Shown here: positions 1 through 9,021 of the stretch, one piece after another
Layout: each line of letters opens with the position of its first letter
How positions within the stretch are numbered: position 1 is the stretch's first letter
Translations under genes and position numbers: made by a program
Assembly: GCA_902611145.1 (NCBI GenBank)
Contig: CACLYO010000002.1
Span: 62,001 to 126,000, forward strand
From: an uncultured Pelagibacteraceae bacterium
Lineage (GTDB): Bacteria; Pseudomonadota; Alphaproteobacteria; Pelagibacterales; Pelagibacteraceae
Direction of reading: 5' to 3'
Length of the DNA stretch: 64,000 bases
The notes under the pieces: model-generated
Seen by the model: only the letters and a program-made list of their open reading frames with translations
The model's database searches: none
What the model was told of the DNA's origin: nothing

Positions 1-224
1 GTTATTTAATTTTTATTGTTGTTTTAATTTATTTAGGAATTCTAATGAATTTTAATAAAATTTATTTTGGAGGTTTAATATTAATTGCAATGCATTTATT
101 TTTTTTTCAAGTAAAGAATTTAGATATTAACTTAAATTCAAATTGTTTAAAAATTTTTAAATCAAATAATTTCTTAGGATTATTAATTTTCCTAAACTTA
201 TTAATTGGAAAAATTATAGCATAA
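1..224 (+). CDS. ubiA: UbiA-like prenyltransferase, C-terminal part (partial)
   Basis: Only the last 73 residues are in the window, read in the frame starting at base 3 and ending with TAA at 222-224. The peptide is hydrophobic. It carries the tail pattern of 4-hydroxybenzoate polyprenyltransferase: an FFFQVKNLDI stretch, then a CLKIFKSNNFLG-type motif before a final membrane segment. UbiA joins a polyprenyl tail to 4-hydroxybenzoate in the inner membrane during ubiquinone synthesis. The stop codon overlaps the start of the next gene (TAATG), which suggests co-transcription with the lipid A genes. Only the tail is visible, so another UbiA-family member is possible. Confidence 0.72.
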   Translation, partial: YLIFIVVLIYLGILMNFNKIYFGGLILIAMHLFFFQVKNLDINLNSNCLKIFKSNNFLGLLIFLNLLIGKIIA

Positions 225-1963
225 TGAATAATACTGATATTTTAAAAAGACTATATAATGATTATACAAAAATCTTTTTAGGTAAAATAGTATTATCAAT
301 TTTTTTCTCATTAATTGTTGCAGCCTCAACATCGTCAATTGCATGGTTGCTCGATCCAGCAATAAAAAAAATATTTGTTCTAAAAGATCAATCTTTAATT
401 TTTTTAATTCCTGGATTAATTATTGTTGCTTTCGCTGCTAAAGGAATTTCTCTTTATTTAGCAAAAATAATAATGATAGGAGTAGCTGAAGATGTAAGAA
501 AAAATATTCAAGGTGATATGCTTAAATCTTTAATAAAAGCTGACACGAGCATAATTGATAATAAACATTCAGGAAAATTTGTTTCACATTTAACTTTCGA
601 TACAGGTTTAATTACTAATTTACTTAGTACTGCTATATTAAATCTCTTTAAAGATTCTCTTACTCTTATTGGATTGATGTCTGTTATGTTCTACCAGAAC
701 TGGAAATTATCGTTGATTGCAATTATTATGATACCATTAGCTACATTAGCCGCAAGAACACTTGGAAAAAGGATAGGAAAAGTCTCTTCAGAAGCTCAGG
801 CAAAATCTGGTGAACTTACAGCCTACTTAATGGAAATTTTTAAAAATCATAAATTAATAAAAATATTTCAAAAAGAAGATTATGAAACAAGTAGATCTGA
901 AAAATTTATTAATAATCTTAAAGAAAGAACAAAAAAAATTGCAATAGTTTTTGTTAGAGCTTCACCGATAATGGAAACTCTTACGGGTATTATGATTGCA
1001 GCATTAATTTTTTTCGCTGGAAAAATGATAATTAATAATGAACTAGATATAAATAATTTTTTTTCTTTTTTAGCAGCAATGATGCTTGCTTACCAGCCAG
1101 TTAGATCCCTTGCCACTCTAAATATGAGCGTAAGTCAAGGCTTATCAGCTGCAAAAAGAATATTACCAATAATAGATATAGAAAATGAGATAATGGATAA
1201 AAAAGAAACGGCCGATTTAAACTTAAGTGATTGTGAAATTAAATTTATTGATTGTAATTTTAAATATAATAAATCAGAAAATTTAATTTTAAAAAATCTT
1301 AATATGAAAATCTCAGGAGGAAAAATGACTGCTTTAGTAGGTCATAGTGGTGCTGGAAAATCATCTATTTTAAATTTAATTCCAAGATTTTACGATTGTA
1401 ATTCAGGAGATATAATTATTGATGGTAAATCAATATATTCAGTAAAATTAAAAGAACTAAGAAACAATATTTCAATTGTAACTCAAGATACAACACTTTT
1501 TGATGATACTATAAAAAATAATATTTTATACGCAAATATGAGCGCAACAGAAGATGAAATTAAAGAGGCATCCAAAAAATCTTTTGCTGACGAATTTATA
1601 AAAAAACTTCCAAAGAAATATGAAACTTTAATTGGTGAAAATGGCATTCGATTATCAGGTGGTGAAAAACAAAGGATATCTATAGCTAGAGCAATGTTAA
1701 AAAAAGCACCAATAATTCTTCTAGATGAAGCAACATCTTCTCTAGATGCAGAAACGGAAGATAAAATACAGGAAGCAATAAGTTTATTAACAAAAAATAA
1801 AACTACAATAGTAATTGCCCACAGATTGTCTACAATTTTAAATTCAAATAAAATTTTTGTAGTCGATGGTGGTGAGATATCTGATGAAGGAACGCATGAA
1901 GAGCTTTTAAAAAAATCTTCTACCTATAAAAATTTTTACGAAAAACAAATCAGAAAAGATTAA
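224..1963 (+). CDS. msbA: MsbA-like lipid A exporter, ABC permease/ATPase
   Basis: A 579-residue fused ABC exporter. The N-terminal ~320 residues form the six-helix membrane domain. The C-terminal ATPase carries Walker A GHSGAGKSS near residue 372, the LSGGEKQR signature near 477, Walker B IILLDEA near 500 and the H-loop IVIAHR near 530. MsbA-type proteins flip core-lipid A across the inner membrane. The assignment over other fused ABC exporters rests mainly on context: waaA, lpxK and an lpxL homologue follow directly, with start/stop overlaps. Length matches the MsbA family (about 580). Confidence 0.88.
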   Translation: MNNTDILKRLYNDYTKIFLGKIVLSIFFSLIVAASTSSIAWLLDPAIKKIFVLKDQSLIFLIPGLIIVAFAAKGISLYLAKIIMIGVAEDVRKNIQGDMLKSLIKADTSIIDNKHSGKFVSHLTFDTGLITNLLSTAILNLFKDSLTLIGLMSVMFYQNWKLSLIAIIMIPLATLAARTLGKRIGKVSSEAQAKSGELTAYLMEIFKNHKLIKIFQKEDYETSRSEKFINNLKERTKKIAIVFVRASPIMETLTGIMIAALIFFAGKMIINNELDINNFFSFLAAMMLAYQPVRSLATLNMSVSQGLSAAKRILPIIDIENEIMDKKETADLNLSDCEIKFIDCNFKYNKSENLILKNLNMKISGGKMTALVGHSGAGKSSILNLIPRFYDCNSGDIIIDGKSIYSVKLKELRNNISIVTQDTTLFDDTIKNNILYANMSATEDEIKEASKKSFADEFIKKLPKKYETLIGENGIRLSGGEKQRISIARAMLKKAPIILLDEATSSLDAETEDKIQEAISLLTKNKTTIVIAHRLSTILNSNKIFVVDGGEISDEGTHEELLKKSSTYKNFYEKQIRKD

Positions 1964-3225
1964 TGTTAATATATTTATATAGATTTTTAATAAATATAGT
2001 TTTCATTCTTTCTCCAATAATAATTATTTTAAGATTAATAAAAAAAAAGGAAAATTTTAAAAGATTTAAAGAAAAATTTTGTTTTTTTTCTCATAAAAAA
2101 AAGGTGGGGAAATTAATTTGGTTTCATGGGGCAAGTGTTGGTGAACTACTTAGTGTAATACCATTAATTAAGCAACTTGAAAAAGATAAAAAGGTGGATC
2201 AAATTTTAGTTACTACAACAACTTTGAGTTCTTCTAAAGTTTTTAATAATTTTAAATTTAAAAAAACATTTCATCAATTTTTTCCTATTGATACTAATTT
2301 TCTTTCGAAAAAATTTTTAAACTATTGGAGGCCTTCTTTGGTAGTATTTATTGACTCTGAAATATGGCCTAATATGCTTTTAAATATTAAAGAAAAGTCA
2401 ATTCCAACAATATTACTTAATGCAAGAATCACAAAAAAATCTTTTAAGCGATGGAAATTATTTAAAAATTTTTCTAATAAATTATTTCAATGTTTTACAA
2501 AAACTTTTCCATGCAATATGGAAACTTGGAAATATCTAAATTATTTTGGAGTAAAAAAAATAAAATTTATAGGTAATATAAAATTTTCACAAAATAATTT
2601 AAAAAATTTAGTTATACCAAAAAAACTTAAAAAATTTTTATATAATAGAAAGTTTTGGTGTGCCAGCAGTACTCATGACACGGAAGAGATTTTGTGTTCA
2701 CAAGTACATAAAAATTTAAAAAGAAAATATAAAAAATTTTTGACTATCATAATTCCAAGACATGTTAATAGGTGTGAAAATTTACTTAATTCTTTTCAAA
2801 ATTTAGGTTTTAAAGTTCATTGTCATAGTTGGTCAAAAAATATAAACAATCAAACTGATATTTATCTAGTTGATACTTATGGCGAAACAAATTTATTTTT
2901 TAGTTTTAATAAAATTGTTTTTGTTGGAGGATCTATAATCAAACATGGAGGTCAAAATCCACTTGAACCAGCCAGATATGGTAACTCAGTGCTACATGGG
3001 CCAAATGTAAGTAATTTTAAAGAAATATATGAATTACTAAAAAAATTTGGAATATCAAAAAAAGTTAATTCCATAAAAAGTTTGACAAATAACGTGCATA
3101 AATTAATAAAACACAAACCCAATTCAAACTTATTAACAAAGAAAATTGAACAAACTGGAACTCAAATACTTAATGCAACTTTAAAAGAAATAAGGCTTAT
3201 AATAAGAAATAATGAAATTAAATAA
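1963..3225 (+). CDS. waaA: Kdo transferase (lipid IVA 3-deoxy-D-manno-octulosonic acid transferase)
   Basis: A 420-residue GT-B glycosyltransferase (family GT30) that adds Kdo sugars to lipid IVA at the cytoplasmic face of the inner membrane. An N-terminal membrane anchor (about residues 5-23) precedes the conserved HGASVGE motif near residue 55. IDSEIWPN follows near 130, and the C-terminal donor-binding region NPLEPARYGNSVLHGPN lies near 330-345. The start codon overlaps the stop of the msbA-like gene (TAATG), and the 3' end overlaps lpxK by 14 bases. Whether it adds one or two Kdo residues cannot be read from the sequence. Confidence 0.94.
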   Translation: MLIYLYRFLINIVFILSPIIIILRLIKKKENFKRFKEKFCFFSHKKKVGKLIWFHGASVGELLSVIPLIKQLEKDKKVDQILVTTTTLSSSKVFNNFKFKKTFHQFFPIDTNFLSKKFLNYWRPSLVVFIDSEIWPNMLLNIKEKSIPTILLNARITKKSFKRWKLFKNFSNKLFQCFTKTFPCNMETWKYLNYFGVKKIKFIGNIKFSQNNLKNLVIPKKLKKFLYNRKFWCASSTHDTEEILCSQVHKNLKRKYKKFLTIIIPRHVNRCENLLNSFQNLGFKVHCHSWSKNINNQTDIYLVDTYGETNLFFSFNKIVFVGGSIIKHGGQNPLEPARYGNSVLHGPNVSNFKEIYELLKKFGISKKVNSIKSLTNNVHKLIKHKPNSNLLTKKIEQTGTQILNATLKEIRLIIRNNEIK

Positions 3226-4150
3226 ACCAAATTTTTGGGATTATAAAAAACCTAATTTTCTTACATATATTTTATTACCATTAACATTTCCAATTTTAAT
3301 AAGAAATTTTTTTACTAAAAGCTTTTCAAAAGAAAAATTTCATAAAATTAAAACTATTTGTGTTGGTAATATTTATGTTGGAGGGACTGGAAAAACTCCA
3401 TTATCCATCGAAATAATTAAAATTTTAAATAATTTAAATTACAAAACTTGTTTTATAAAAAAAAAATATCCCAATCAACTTGATGAACAAAAATTATTAA
3501 AATCTAGTGGAAAACTTTTTTGTGAAAAAGATAGGAAAAATGCAGTAAATAAGGCAATAAACGAAAATTTTAATGTGGCAATTTTTGATGATGGTCTCCA
3601 AGATAAAAAAATAAAATATGATATTAGCATTGTGTGCTTTAATGAAAAAATTGGATTTGGAAATGGTTTTTTACTGCCATCTGGACCATTAAGAGAAAAT
3701 GCAAAAAGTTTAAAAGAATATGATGTGGTTTTTTTGAATGGAAATAATTTAAATAATGAAGATCTTGAAAATAAAATTAAAAAAGAATTTGCACATTTAA
3801 AAGTTTTTAAATCAGTCTACTCTCTCACAAATTTAAATGAACTTGATATTAATGAAAGATATTTAGCTTTTGCAGGTATAGGAAATTTTGATAATTTTTG
3901 CGATATGCTTAAAAGAAATAATTTAAATATTGTTAATGCTATTCTTTATCCTGATCATTATAATTACAAAGATACAGATATAAAAAAAATTAGAGATTTA
4001 GCAAAATTTAGTAAAGCGAAAATTATTACTACCGAAAAAGACTACTTAAGATTAAATGATGAAAATAAAAAAAATATCAACGTTGCCAAGATTAAATTAA
4101 ATATTAAAAATAAAGATAATTTTATAAATTTACTTAAAGATTATTTATGA
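3212..4150 (+). CDS. lpxK: Tetraacyldisaccharide 4'-kinase
   Basis: LpxK phosphorylates the 4' position of the lipid A disaccharide at the inner membrane. The 312-residue protein has an N-terminal hydrophobic segment and the LpxK P-loop region CVGNIYVGGTGKTPLSIE near residues 50-67. A DDGLQ motif follows, then the FCEKDRKNA and LLPSGPLRE stretches typical of the family. It begins inside the last codons of waaA and ends 4 bases into the next acyltransferase gene, so the four lipid A genes read as one operon. The length is close to the usual 310-350. Confidence 0.94.
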   Translation: MKLNKPNFWDYKKPNFLTYILLPLTFPILIRNFFTKSFSKEKFHKIKTICVGNIYVGGTGKTPLSIEIIKILNNLNYKTCFIKKKYPNQLDEQKLLKSSGKLFCEKDRKNAVNKAINENFNVAIFDDGLQDKKIKYDISIVCFNEKIGFGNGFLLPSGPLRENAKSLKEYDVVFLNGNNLNNEDLENKIKKEFAHLKVFKSVYSLTNLNELDINERYLAFAGIGNFDNFCDMLKRNNLNIVNAILYPDHYNYKDTDIKKIRDLAKFSKAKIITTEKDYLRLNDENKKNINVAKIKLNIKNKDNFINLLKDYL

Positions 4151-5010
4151 AAATAATAAAATATTTTTTTCAATTTATTTCAATAAAATTATTTTTTTTT
4201 ATATTTAAATTAGTTGGTTATAAAAATGCTTCAAATATAGGTGGATTAATTGGTTCTAAAATTGGACCACTTTTTAAATCAAAGAAAATTACAGAAAACA
4301 ATTTAAAAAATTATTCTCCAAATATAGATAGCCAATCAGTTAAAAATATTATGAATAAGATGTGGAAAAATTATGGAAGAATTTTTGCAGAATATATTTT
4401 CATAAAAGACTTTAGGTCAGGTAAACTCGAAAAAAACTTGAAAGTTAATGGTTTAGAATACTTAGATCAAATAAAGAAAAGTAAAAAACCCGTTATATTT
4501 GTTTCTGGTCATTTTAACAATTTTGAGCTTATGGCTATGCAAATTGAAAAATACGGGATTAATTTGGCAGCAGTGTATAGGCCCCTAAATAATATATTTT
4601 TAAACAAAACTATGGAAAAAATAAGAAAAAATTTTATTTGTAAAAACCAAATTAAAAAAGGAATTTCTGGTCTAAGAGAAATTTTAATTTTTTTTAAAAA
4701 AAACACATCTATAGCTATGATGATAGACCAAAGAGTGACGGAAGGTATCAAATGTAATTTGTTTAATAAGCCCGCATATACAACAACTATTCCTGCTCAA
4801 ATTATTAAAAAATTTAATTGCCCCGTCGTTACTGTATACATAGAAAGAAAAAATGAAGTAAACTTTGAAATGACAGTCGATAAACCTATTTATTTTGAAG
4901 AAAATGATAATTTAGAAAAAATAACCAAAAATCTAAATTTATGGCTAGAAAAAATGATATCAAAAAATCCGGAACAATGGATTTGGACTCATAATAGATG
5001 GAAATTATAA
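4147..5010 (+). CDS. lpxL: Lipid A biosynthesis acyltransferase (LpxL/HtrB type)
   Basis: A 287-residue member of the LpxL/LpxM late acyltransferase family, which adds a secondary acyl chain to Kdo-lipid A from acyl-ACP. The catalytic HX4E dyad is visible as GHFNNFE (His122, Glu127). An N-terminal hydrophobic anchor precedes it, and the conserved MIDQR segment follows near residue 197. The C-terminal PEQWIWTHNRWK motif is diagnostic. The ATGA overlap with lpxK places it in the lipid A operon. Which acyl position it modifies is not decidable, and only one such gene is seen here. Confidence 0.9.
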   Translation: MKIIKYFFQFISIKLFFFIFKLVGYKNASNIGGLIGSKIGPLFKSKKITENNLKNYSPNIDSQSVKNIMNKMWKNYGRIFAEYIFIKDFRSGKLEKNLKVNGLEYLDQIKKSKKPVIFVSGHFNNFELMAMQIEKYGINLAAVYRPLNNIFLNKTMEKIRKNFICKNQIKKGISGLREILIFFKKNTSIAMMIDQRVTEGIKCNLFNKPAYTTTIPAQIIKKFNCPVVTVYIERKNEVNFEMTVDKPIYFEENDNLEKITKNLNLWLEKMISKNPEQWIWTHNRWKL

Positions 5011-5011
5011 A

Positions 5012-5206
5012 TTACTTATTTTCTTCCTCTTTTTTTATAGCTGCTTCTAAATAAGAGTAATAAGGCTCTTGAAGTTTAACATTCCAATAATTCAATTTTT
5101 CAAGAGTTATTTTTTTACCAGATATTGCGCATATTACATGGTCTCCATTTTCAATTATTTGAAAATTATTGGGTAAATATTTTAATTTAGCTAATTTATT
5201 TTTCAT
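5012..5206 (-). CDS. DUF2093 family small protein
   Basis: A 64-residue protein matching the alphaproteobacterial DUF2093 pattern: KLKYLPNNFQIIENGDHVIC, then AISGKKITLEKLNYWNVKLQEPY and a Glu/Lys-rich tail. The function is unknown. I start it at the ATG at 5204-5206 (MKNKLAK) rather than an upstream ATG at 5236, because the longer form would overlap the purD start and add a residue run not found in the family. It lies head-to-head with purD, only 22 bases between the two start codons, and its stop sits 1 base after the lpxL stop. DUF2093 genes lie near purD in other Alphaproteobacteria, as I recall. Confidence 0.82.
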   Translation of the reverse strand: MKNKLAKLKYLPNNFQIIENGDHVICAISGKKITLEKLNYWNVKLQEPYYSYLEAAIKKEEENK

Positions 5207-5228
5207 TATTAGGATATATAAAATATAT

Positions 5229-6494
5229 ATGAACATTGGAATTATTGGAAGTGGTGGTCGAGAACACGCTTTGTGCTTTAAGCTTAGGCAATCTAAAATA
5301 GTTGATAAAATTTACTGTATTCCTGGAAATGCCGGTACAAATTTAATTGCAGAAAATATCGATATTAAAATAGATGATTTTGAAAAAATAAAGAAATTCT
5401 CGATTAAGAAAAAAATTGAACTTCTTGTAATTGGTCCAGAAAAACCTTTGGTTGACGGTATTTCAGATTATTTTAAAAATAGTAATATTAAAATATTTGG
5501 ACCTAATAAAATAGCATCCAAATTAGAAGGGTCTAAAACTTTTACAAAAAAAATATGTAAAAAATATAATATTCCAACTTCAAAATTTGATATTTTTGAA
5601 AATAAAGATAATGCAAAAAAATTTTTAACTAATTCAATTTTTCCATTAGTAATAAAAGCTGATGGGTTGGCCGCAGGAAAAGGAGTTTACATCTGCAATA
5701 CTATCTCTGAAGCCTTAACTGCTGTAGAGGAGATTTTTGACGGTCGTTTTGGAAAAGCTGATTGTATTTTAGTTGAAGAATTTCTGAAGGGAGAAGAAAT
5801 GAGTTATTTTATAGTTACTGATGGAAAAACTTTTAAACCATTTCAAACTGCTCAAGATCATAAAAGAGTCGGCGAAGGCGATGTTGGAAAGAATACAGGT
5901 GGCATGGGTGCGTACTCACCATCAAGATTAATTAATAATGAACTACAAAAAAAAATTGATGAAAAAATTATTAAACCAACATTAAAAGGTTTAAAAGATC
6001 TAAATTGTGATTATGTTGGTTTTTTATATGTTGGATTAATGATAATTAAAAATGAGCCGTTTTTAATTGAATTTAATGTTAGAATGGGAGACCCTGAATG
6101 TCAGACCATTCTACCTTTGTTAAATTCTGATTTAGGAGAAATAATTGATGCGTGCTGTATAAAAAAATTATCATCAACAGAAATTAACTGGTTAAACAAG
6201 AAAAGCCTTTGTATTGTACTTTGTTCTAATGGATATCCAGACAATTATAATAAAGATATTAAAATAAAAAATTTAAATAAAATAAAGTTGGATGAAAGTA
6301 GTTTAATTTTTCATGCAGGAACAAAATTAGTTAATGAAGATATTTTTGCAATAGGTGGTAGAGTATTAAATATTGTTAACGTATCAAATAATTTTAGTGA
6401 AAGTAAAAAACAAGCTTTAAATATACTTAAAGATATAAATTGGACCAAGGGTTTTTACCGTAAAGATATAGGCTATAAAGTTATTTCCAAATGA
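5229..6494 (+). CDS. purD: Phosphoribosylamine-glycine ligase
   Basis: PurD (GAR synthetase) joins glycine to phosphoribosylamine with ATP in de novo purine synthesis. The protein is 421 residues from the ATG at 5229. This start gives the family N-terminus MNIGIIGSGGREHAL; an in-frame ATG at 5169 would add 20 unrelated residues and run into the opposite gene. The ATP-grasp core is clear: ADGLAAGKGVYI near residue 146, EEFLKGEEMSYF, the NTGGMGAYSP segment, and the metal-binding EFNVRMGDPECQ. The gene overlaps rsmD by 4 bases (ATGA). Confidence 0.96.
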   Translation: MNIGIIGSGGREHALCFKLRQSKIVDKIYCIPGNAGTNLIAENIDIKIDDFEKIKKFSIKKKIELLVIGPEKPLVDGISDYFKNSNIKIFGPNKIASKLEGSKTFTKKICKKYNIPTSKFDIFENKDNAKKFLTNSIFPLVIKADGLAAGKGVYICNTISEALTAVEEIFDGRFGKADCILVEEFLKGEEMSYFIVTDGKTFKPFQTAQDHKRVGEGDVGKNTGGMGAYSPSRLINNELQKKIDEKIIKPTLKGLKDLNCDYVGFLYVGLMIIKNEPFLIEFNVRMGDPECQTILPLLNSDLGEIIDACCIKKLSSTEINWLNKKSLCIVLCSNGYPDNYNKDIKIKNLNKIKLDESSLIFHAGTKLVNEDIFAIGGRVLNIVNVSNNFSESKKQALNILKDINWTKGFYRKDIGYKVISK

Positions 6495-7054
6495 GAATAA
6501 TATCTGGCAATTTTAAAAATAAAAAATTATTTCAACCTAATGATAATTGCACAAGGCCATTAAAAGATTTAGTAAAAGAATCTATTTTTAATATTATAGA
6601 ACATTCCAAATTAATAAAATTTAAAATTGAAAACTGTGAAGTTTTAGACTTATTTTCTGGTTCAGGATCTTTTGGACTTGAATGCATTTCAAGAGAAGCC
6701 AAAAAAGTTTTATTTTGTGAAAACTATATTCCTGCAACAAAAATTTTGAGTAAAAATATAGCTAATTTAAAATGCAAAAAAAATACAAATGTATACATTG
6801 AGGATGTTTTCAAACTTTTGAATAATAAATTATTTTTAAAAAATAAATTTCAAATCATTTTTCTAGATCCTCCTTTTAAAGAAAAAAAAATTAAAAAGCT
6901 TTTAGAAGATTTAAATAAATCAAATATTTTAGATAAAGAAGGAATAGTTATTTTACATAGAAATAAAAAATATAAAGATGCCCTACCAGAAAAATTTAAA
7001 GTTGTGATAGAAAAAACTTACGGATTATCAAAGATAATATTTGGATCTTTTTAA
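6491..7054 (+). CDS. rsmD: 16S rRNA (guanine-N2) methyltransferase RsmD
   Basis: RsmD methylates G966 of 16S rRNA on the 30S subunit. The 187-residue protein begins with MRIISGNFKNKKL and the TRPLKDLVKESIFNI stretch typical of the family. The SAM-binding motif DLFSGSGSFGLECISR is near residue 55, and the catalytic DPPF motif (FLDPPFKEKK) is near residue 125. It is translationally coupled to purD. Its 3' end overlaps the convergent pgi gene by 4 bases, so neither gene has room for its own intrinsic terminator. Confidence 0.93.
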   Translation: MRIISGNFKNKKLFQPNDNCTRPLKDLVKESIFNIIEHSKLIKFKIENCEVLDLFSGSGSFGLECISREAKKVLFCENYIPATKILSKNIANLKCKKNTNVYIEDVFKLLNNKLFLKNKFQIIFLDPPFKEKKIKKLLEDLNKSNILDKEGIVILHRNKKYKDALPEKFKVVIEKTYGLSKIIFGSF

Positions 7055-8217
7055 TTTTTTTTTAAAATTTTATTTGTTTCAGTTTTTATCAGCTCAACTG
7101 ATGGCTGATCGAAAGGGTTAACTTTTAAAGCATGGCCTAATAAAATAGTTTCAAGCATAAAAAAAGTAAATATTTCTCCTAAAGAATTTTCAGATCTATT
7201 AAGCACATTAAAAGATCTAAAAGGTATTTTTTTATTTTTAAAAACATTCTGAGTAGCTTTTTTTTGAGCAGTTTTTATATCTAACAAATTTTTATTTTTT
7301 AGGTAATTATGAGAGTTTAAAATTAATGAATTATTAATTTTTGGAGATTTTTTTTCAATAACATCAAAAAAAGTATAAAAACTATTTTTTGGTCCATCTA
7401 AATATAATTGCATTAAACTGTGATTATCTTTGGGCATAGTTGAGACCATTGGCAACAACCCCTTTGATTTTTTACCTAAACTTTCTGCAATTAATTGTTG
7501 ATACCATTTAAATAATTCTTCAGATCGTTCATCATAATTTAGTATTATAGAGTTAAATTTTTTATTTTTTATGTAAAAAATAGTTGATGAAACACTATCA
7601 ATTAATCCATCTATAAATTTTGCATTTTTTATTAAATTATCAAAATTTTTAAATTTTTCTTCTTTCAAGCCCATCAAAATAGAAGGCAACATTCCAACTT
7701 CAGATAGCACTGAATATCTTCCACCAATATAATTTCTGTGCTCTAAAATTTCACATTTAAGATTATTTGCTAATTTTTTTAAATAATTATTAGATTTTTC
7801 AGAAATAAATAAGTTATTTTTTTTATTATTTAAAATATTAAAATTAGAAATTGTTTCTAAAGTATTACCAGATTTTGAAATTATAATATTTAGTGTTTTA
7901 ATTTTTTTTTTTTCTAAAAATTTATTTGAGTCAATATTATTATAAAAATAAAATTTTTTTTTAATCTTAAAACTTAAAAAATTATAAATTGCTTCAATAC
8001 CCAATGAAGACCCACCCATTCCAATAATATTAAAATTATTAAATTTTTTATATTTTAAAATTTTTTTTTTAGAAAAACTATAAATGTACTTATTTGATAA
8101 ACTTTGAAAAAATTTATCCTTTGAATATTTTTTTAAATTTTTTTTTACAAATATTTTTGTTTTAAAATAATTTTTTTTTATACCATATTTGGAAAAACTT
8201 ATATTTTGAGTTAGCAT
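7051..8217 (-). CDS. pgi: Glucose-6-phosphate isomerase (short form)
   Basis: PGI interconverts glucose 6-phosphate and fructose 6-phosphate. Visible family motifs: IIGMGGSSLGIEA, IISKSGNTLETISNF, a GGRYSVLSEVGMLP segment, and KKSKGLLPMVSTMPKDNHSLMQLYLDGP with the catalytic Glu/His region. At 388 residues it is much shorter than the ~550-residue E. coli enzyme and nearer the compact forms known from other bacteria. It is extremely lysine- and asparagine-rich. The start abuts the stop of the upstream lipoprotein gene (shared base 8217), so it is the last gene of the ileS-lspA run. Confidence 0.92.
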   Translation of the reverse strand: MLTQNISFSKYGIKKNYFKTKIFVKKNLKKYSKDKFFQSLSNKYIYSFSKKKILKYKKFNNFNIIGMGGSSLGIEAIYNFLSFKIKKKFYFYNNIDSNKFLEKKKIKTLNIIISKSGNTLETISNFNILNNKKNNLFISEKSNNYLKKLANNLKCEILEHRNYIGGRYSVLSEVGMLPSILMGLKEEKFKNFDNLIKNAKFIDGLIDSVSSTIFYIKNKKFNSIILNYDERSEELFKWYQQLIAESLGKKSKGLLPMVSTMPKDNHSLMQLYLDGPKNSFYTFFDVIEKKSPKINNSLILNSHNYLKNKNLLDIKTAQKKATQNVFKNKKIPFRSFNVLNRSENSLGEIFTFFMLETILLGHALKVNPFDQPSVELIKTETNKILKKN

Positions 8218-8543
8218 TAATTATTATTAATTTTTTTCAATACAAAATCTTCGGCAGATTGGTTGGAATCAGTTGCATCATCTGATGAGTTAGTTTCATC
8301 AGAATTTTTAAATAAATTTTCTATTTCTTCATCAATTTCTTCTGATTGATTAGTATTTTCTTTATCTTTTTTTGGAACTGGCAATTCATTAAAGTCAGGA
8401 GGTAGCTCTAATGGATTTTTTTTTTTAACTAGGAATTCGTCACTGTTGTCATTTTTTTTTCCAGTTAAACCATCTTTTATTGTCTGGCATGAAGTAATTA
8501 GCACTAAAAGTAATAGAAGTAATTTAATTTTTATTTTCATCAT
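8217..8543 (-). CDS. DUF3035/BamF-like outer-membrane lipoprotein
   Basis: A 108-residue predicted lipoprotein. It has a short basic start, a leucine-rich signal segment and the lipobox ITSC, with Cys near residue 19. After the Cys comes DEFLVKKKNPLELPPDFNELPVP, the hallmark of the DUF3035 family. Members in Caulobacter are described as BamF, a subunit of the beta-barrel assembly machinery with a BamC-like motif. The rest is acidic and low in complexity (Glu/Asp/Ser/Asn), probably disordered. It overlaps the end of lspA, the signal peptidase that processes lipoproteins. The family call is good; the role in barrel assembly is by homology only. Confidence 0.75.
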   Translation of the reverse strand: MMKIKIKLLLLLLVLITSCQTIKDGLTGKKNDNSDEFLVKKKNPLELPPDFNELPVPKKDKENTNQSEEIDEEIENLFKNSDETNSSDDATDSNQSAEDFVLKKINNN

Positions 8544-9021
8544 TTAGTTCATCTTTATTAAAAAATAATTCAACCAAAATAAGGCATATTATACCTGTCG
8601 TAATAAATATATCAGCAACATTAAAAACAAACCAATGAAAATTATTATAATTTAAATCAATAAAGTCGGGAACTGCAGAATAATAAATTCTATCAAATAA
8701 ATTTCCTAATGATCCTCCTAAAATTATAATAAACAAATAACCTTTTAAGTTATTAGATTTTAAAGCTAAATATAAAATTACTATATTAATCAAAACTATT
8801 AACATAGTTACAAAATTATATATTACGCTACTATCAAAAGAAAGTAGCCCAAAACCAATTCCACTATTCCAGATTAAGATAATATTCAAAAAATTATTTA
8901 CGTAAATATCTACAACATTTTCTTTTTCAAAAATATTTAAAATATATAATTTAGAGACTCTATCTAAAAAAAAAATTGTAACTAATATTGAAAAATAGAT
9001 GATTATTTTTTTAATGGGCAT
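8524..9021 (-). CDS. lspA: Lipoprotein signal peptidase (signal peptidase II)
   Basis: LspA cleaves prolipoproteins before the lipidated cysteine in the inner membrane. The 165-residue protein has four membrane segments. The two catalytic aspartates are visible in GGSLGNLFDRIYY (near residue 107) and FNVADIFITTGI (near residue 137). NSGIGFGLLS corresponds to the conserved N-x-G-x-A/G-F region. The start overlaps the ileS stop by 19 bases and the end overlaps the next lipoprotein gene by 20 bases. The ileS-lspA order is widespread in Proteobacteria. Confidence 0.95.
   Translation of the reverse strand: MPIKKIIIYFSILVTIFFLDRVSKLYILNIFEKENVVDIYVNNFLNIILIWNSGIGFGLLSFDSSVIYNFVTMLIVLINIVILYLALKSNNLKGYLFIIILGGSLGNLFDRIYYSAVPDFIDLNYNNFHWFVFNVADIFITTGIICLILVELFFNKDELNDENKN

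Noticed and set aside
5207-5236. Longer start for the DUF2093 gene (ATG at 5236).
   Set aside because: It would overlap the purD start codon and add ten hydrophobic residues absent from the family; the internal ATG at 5206 gives the standard N-terminus.
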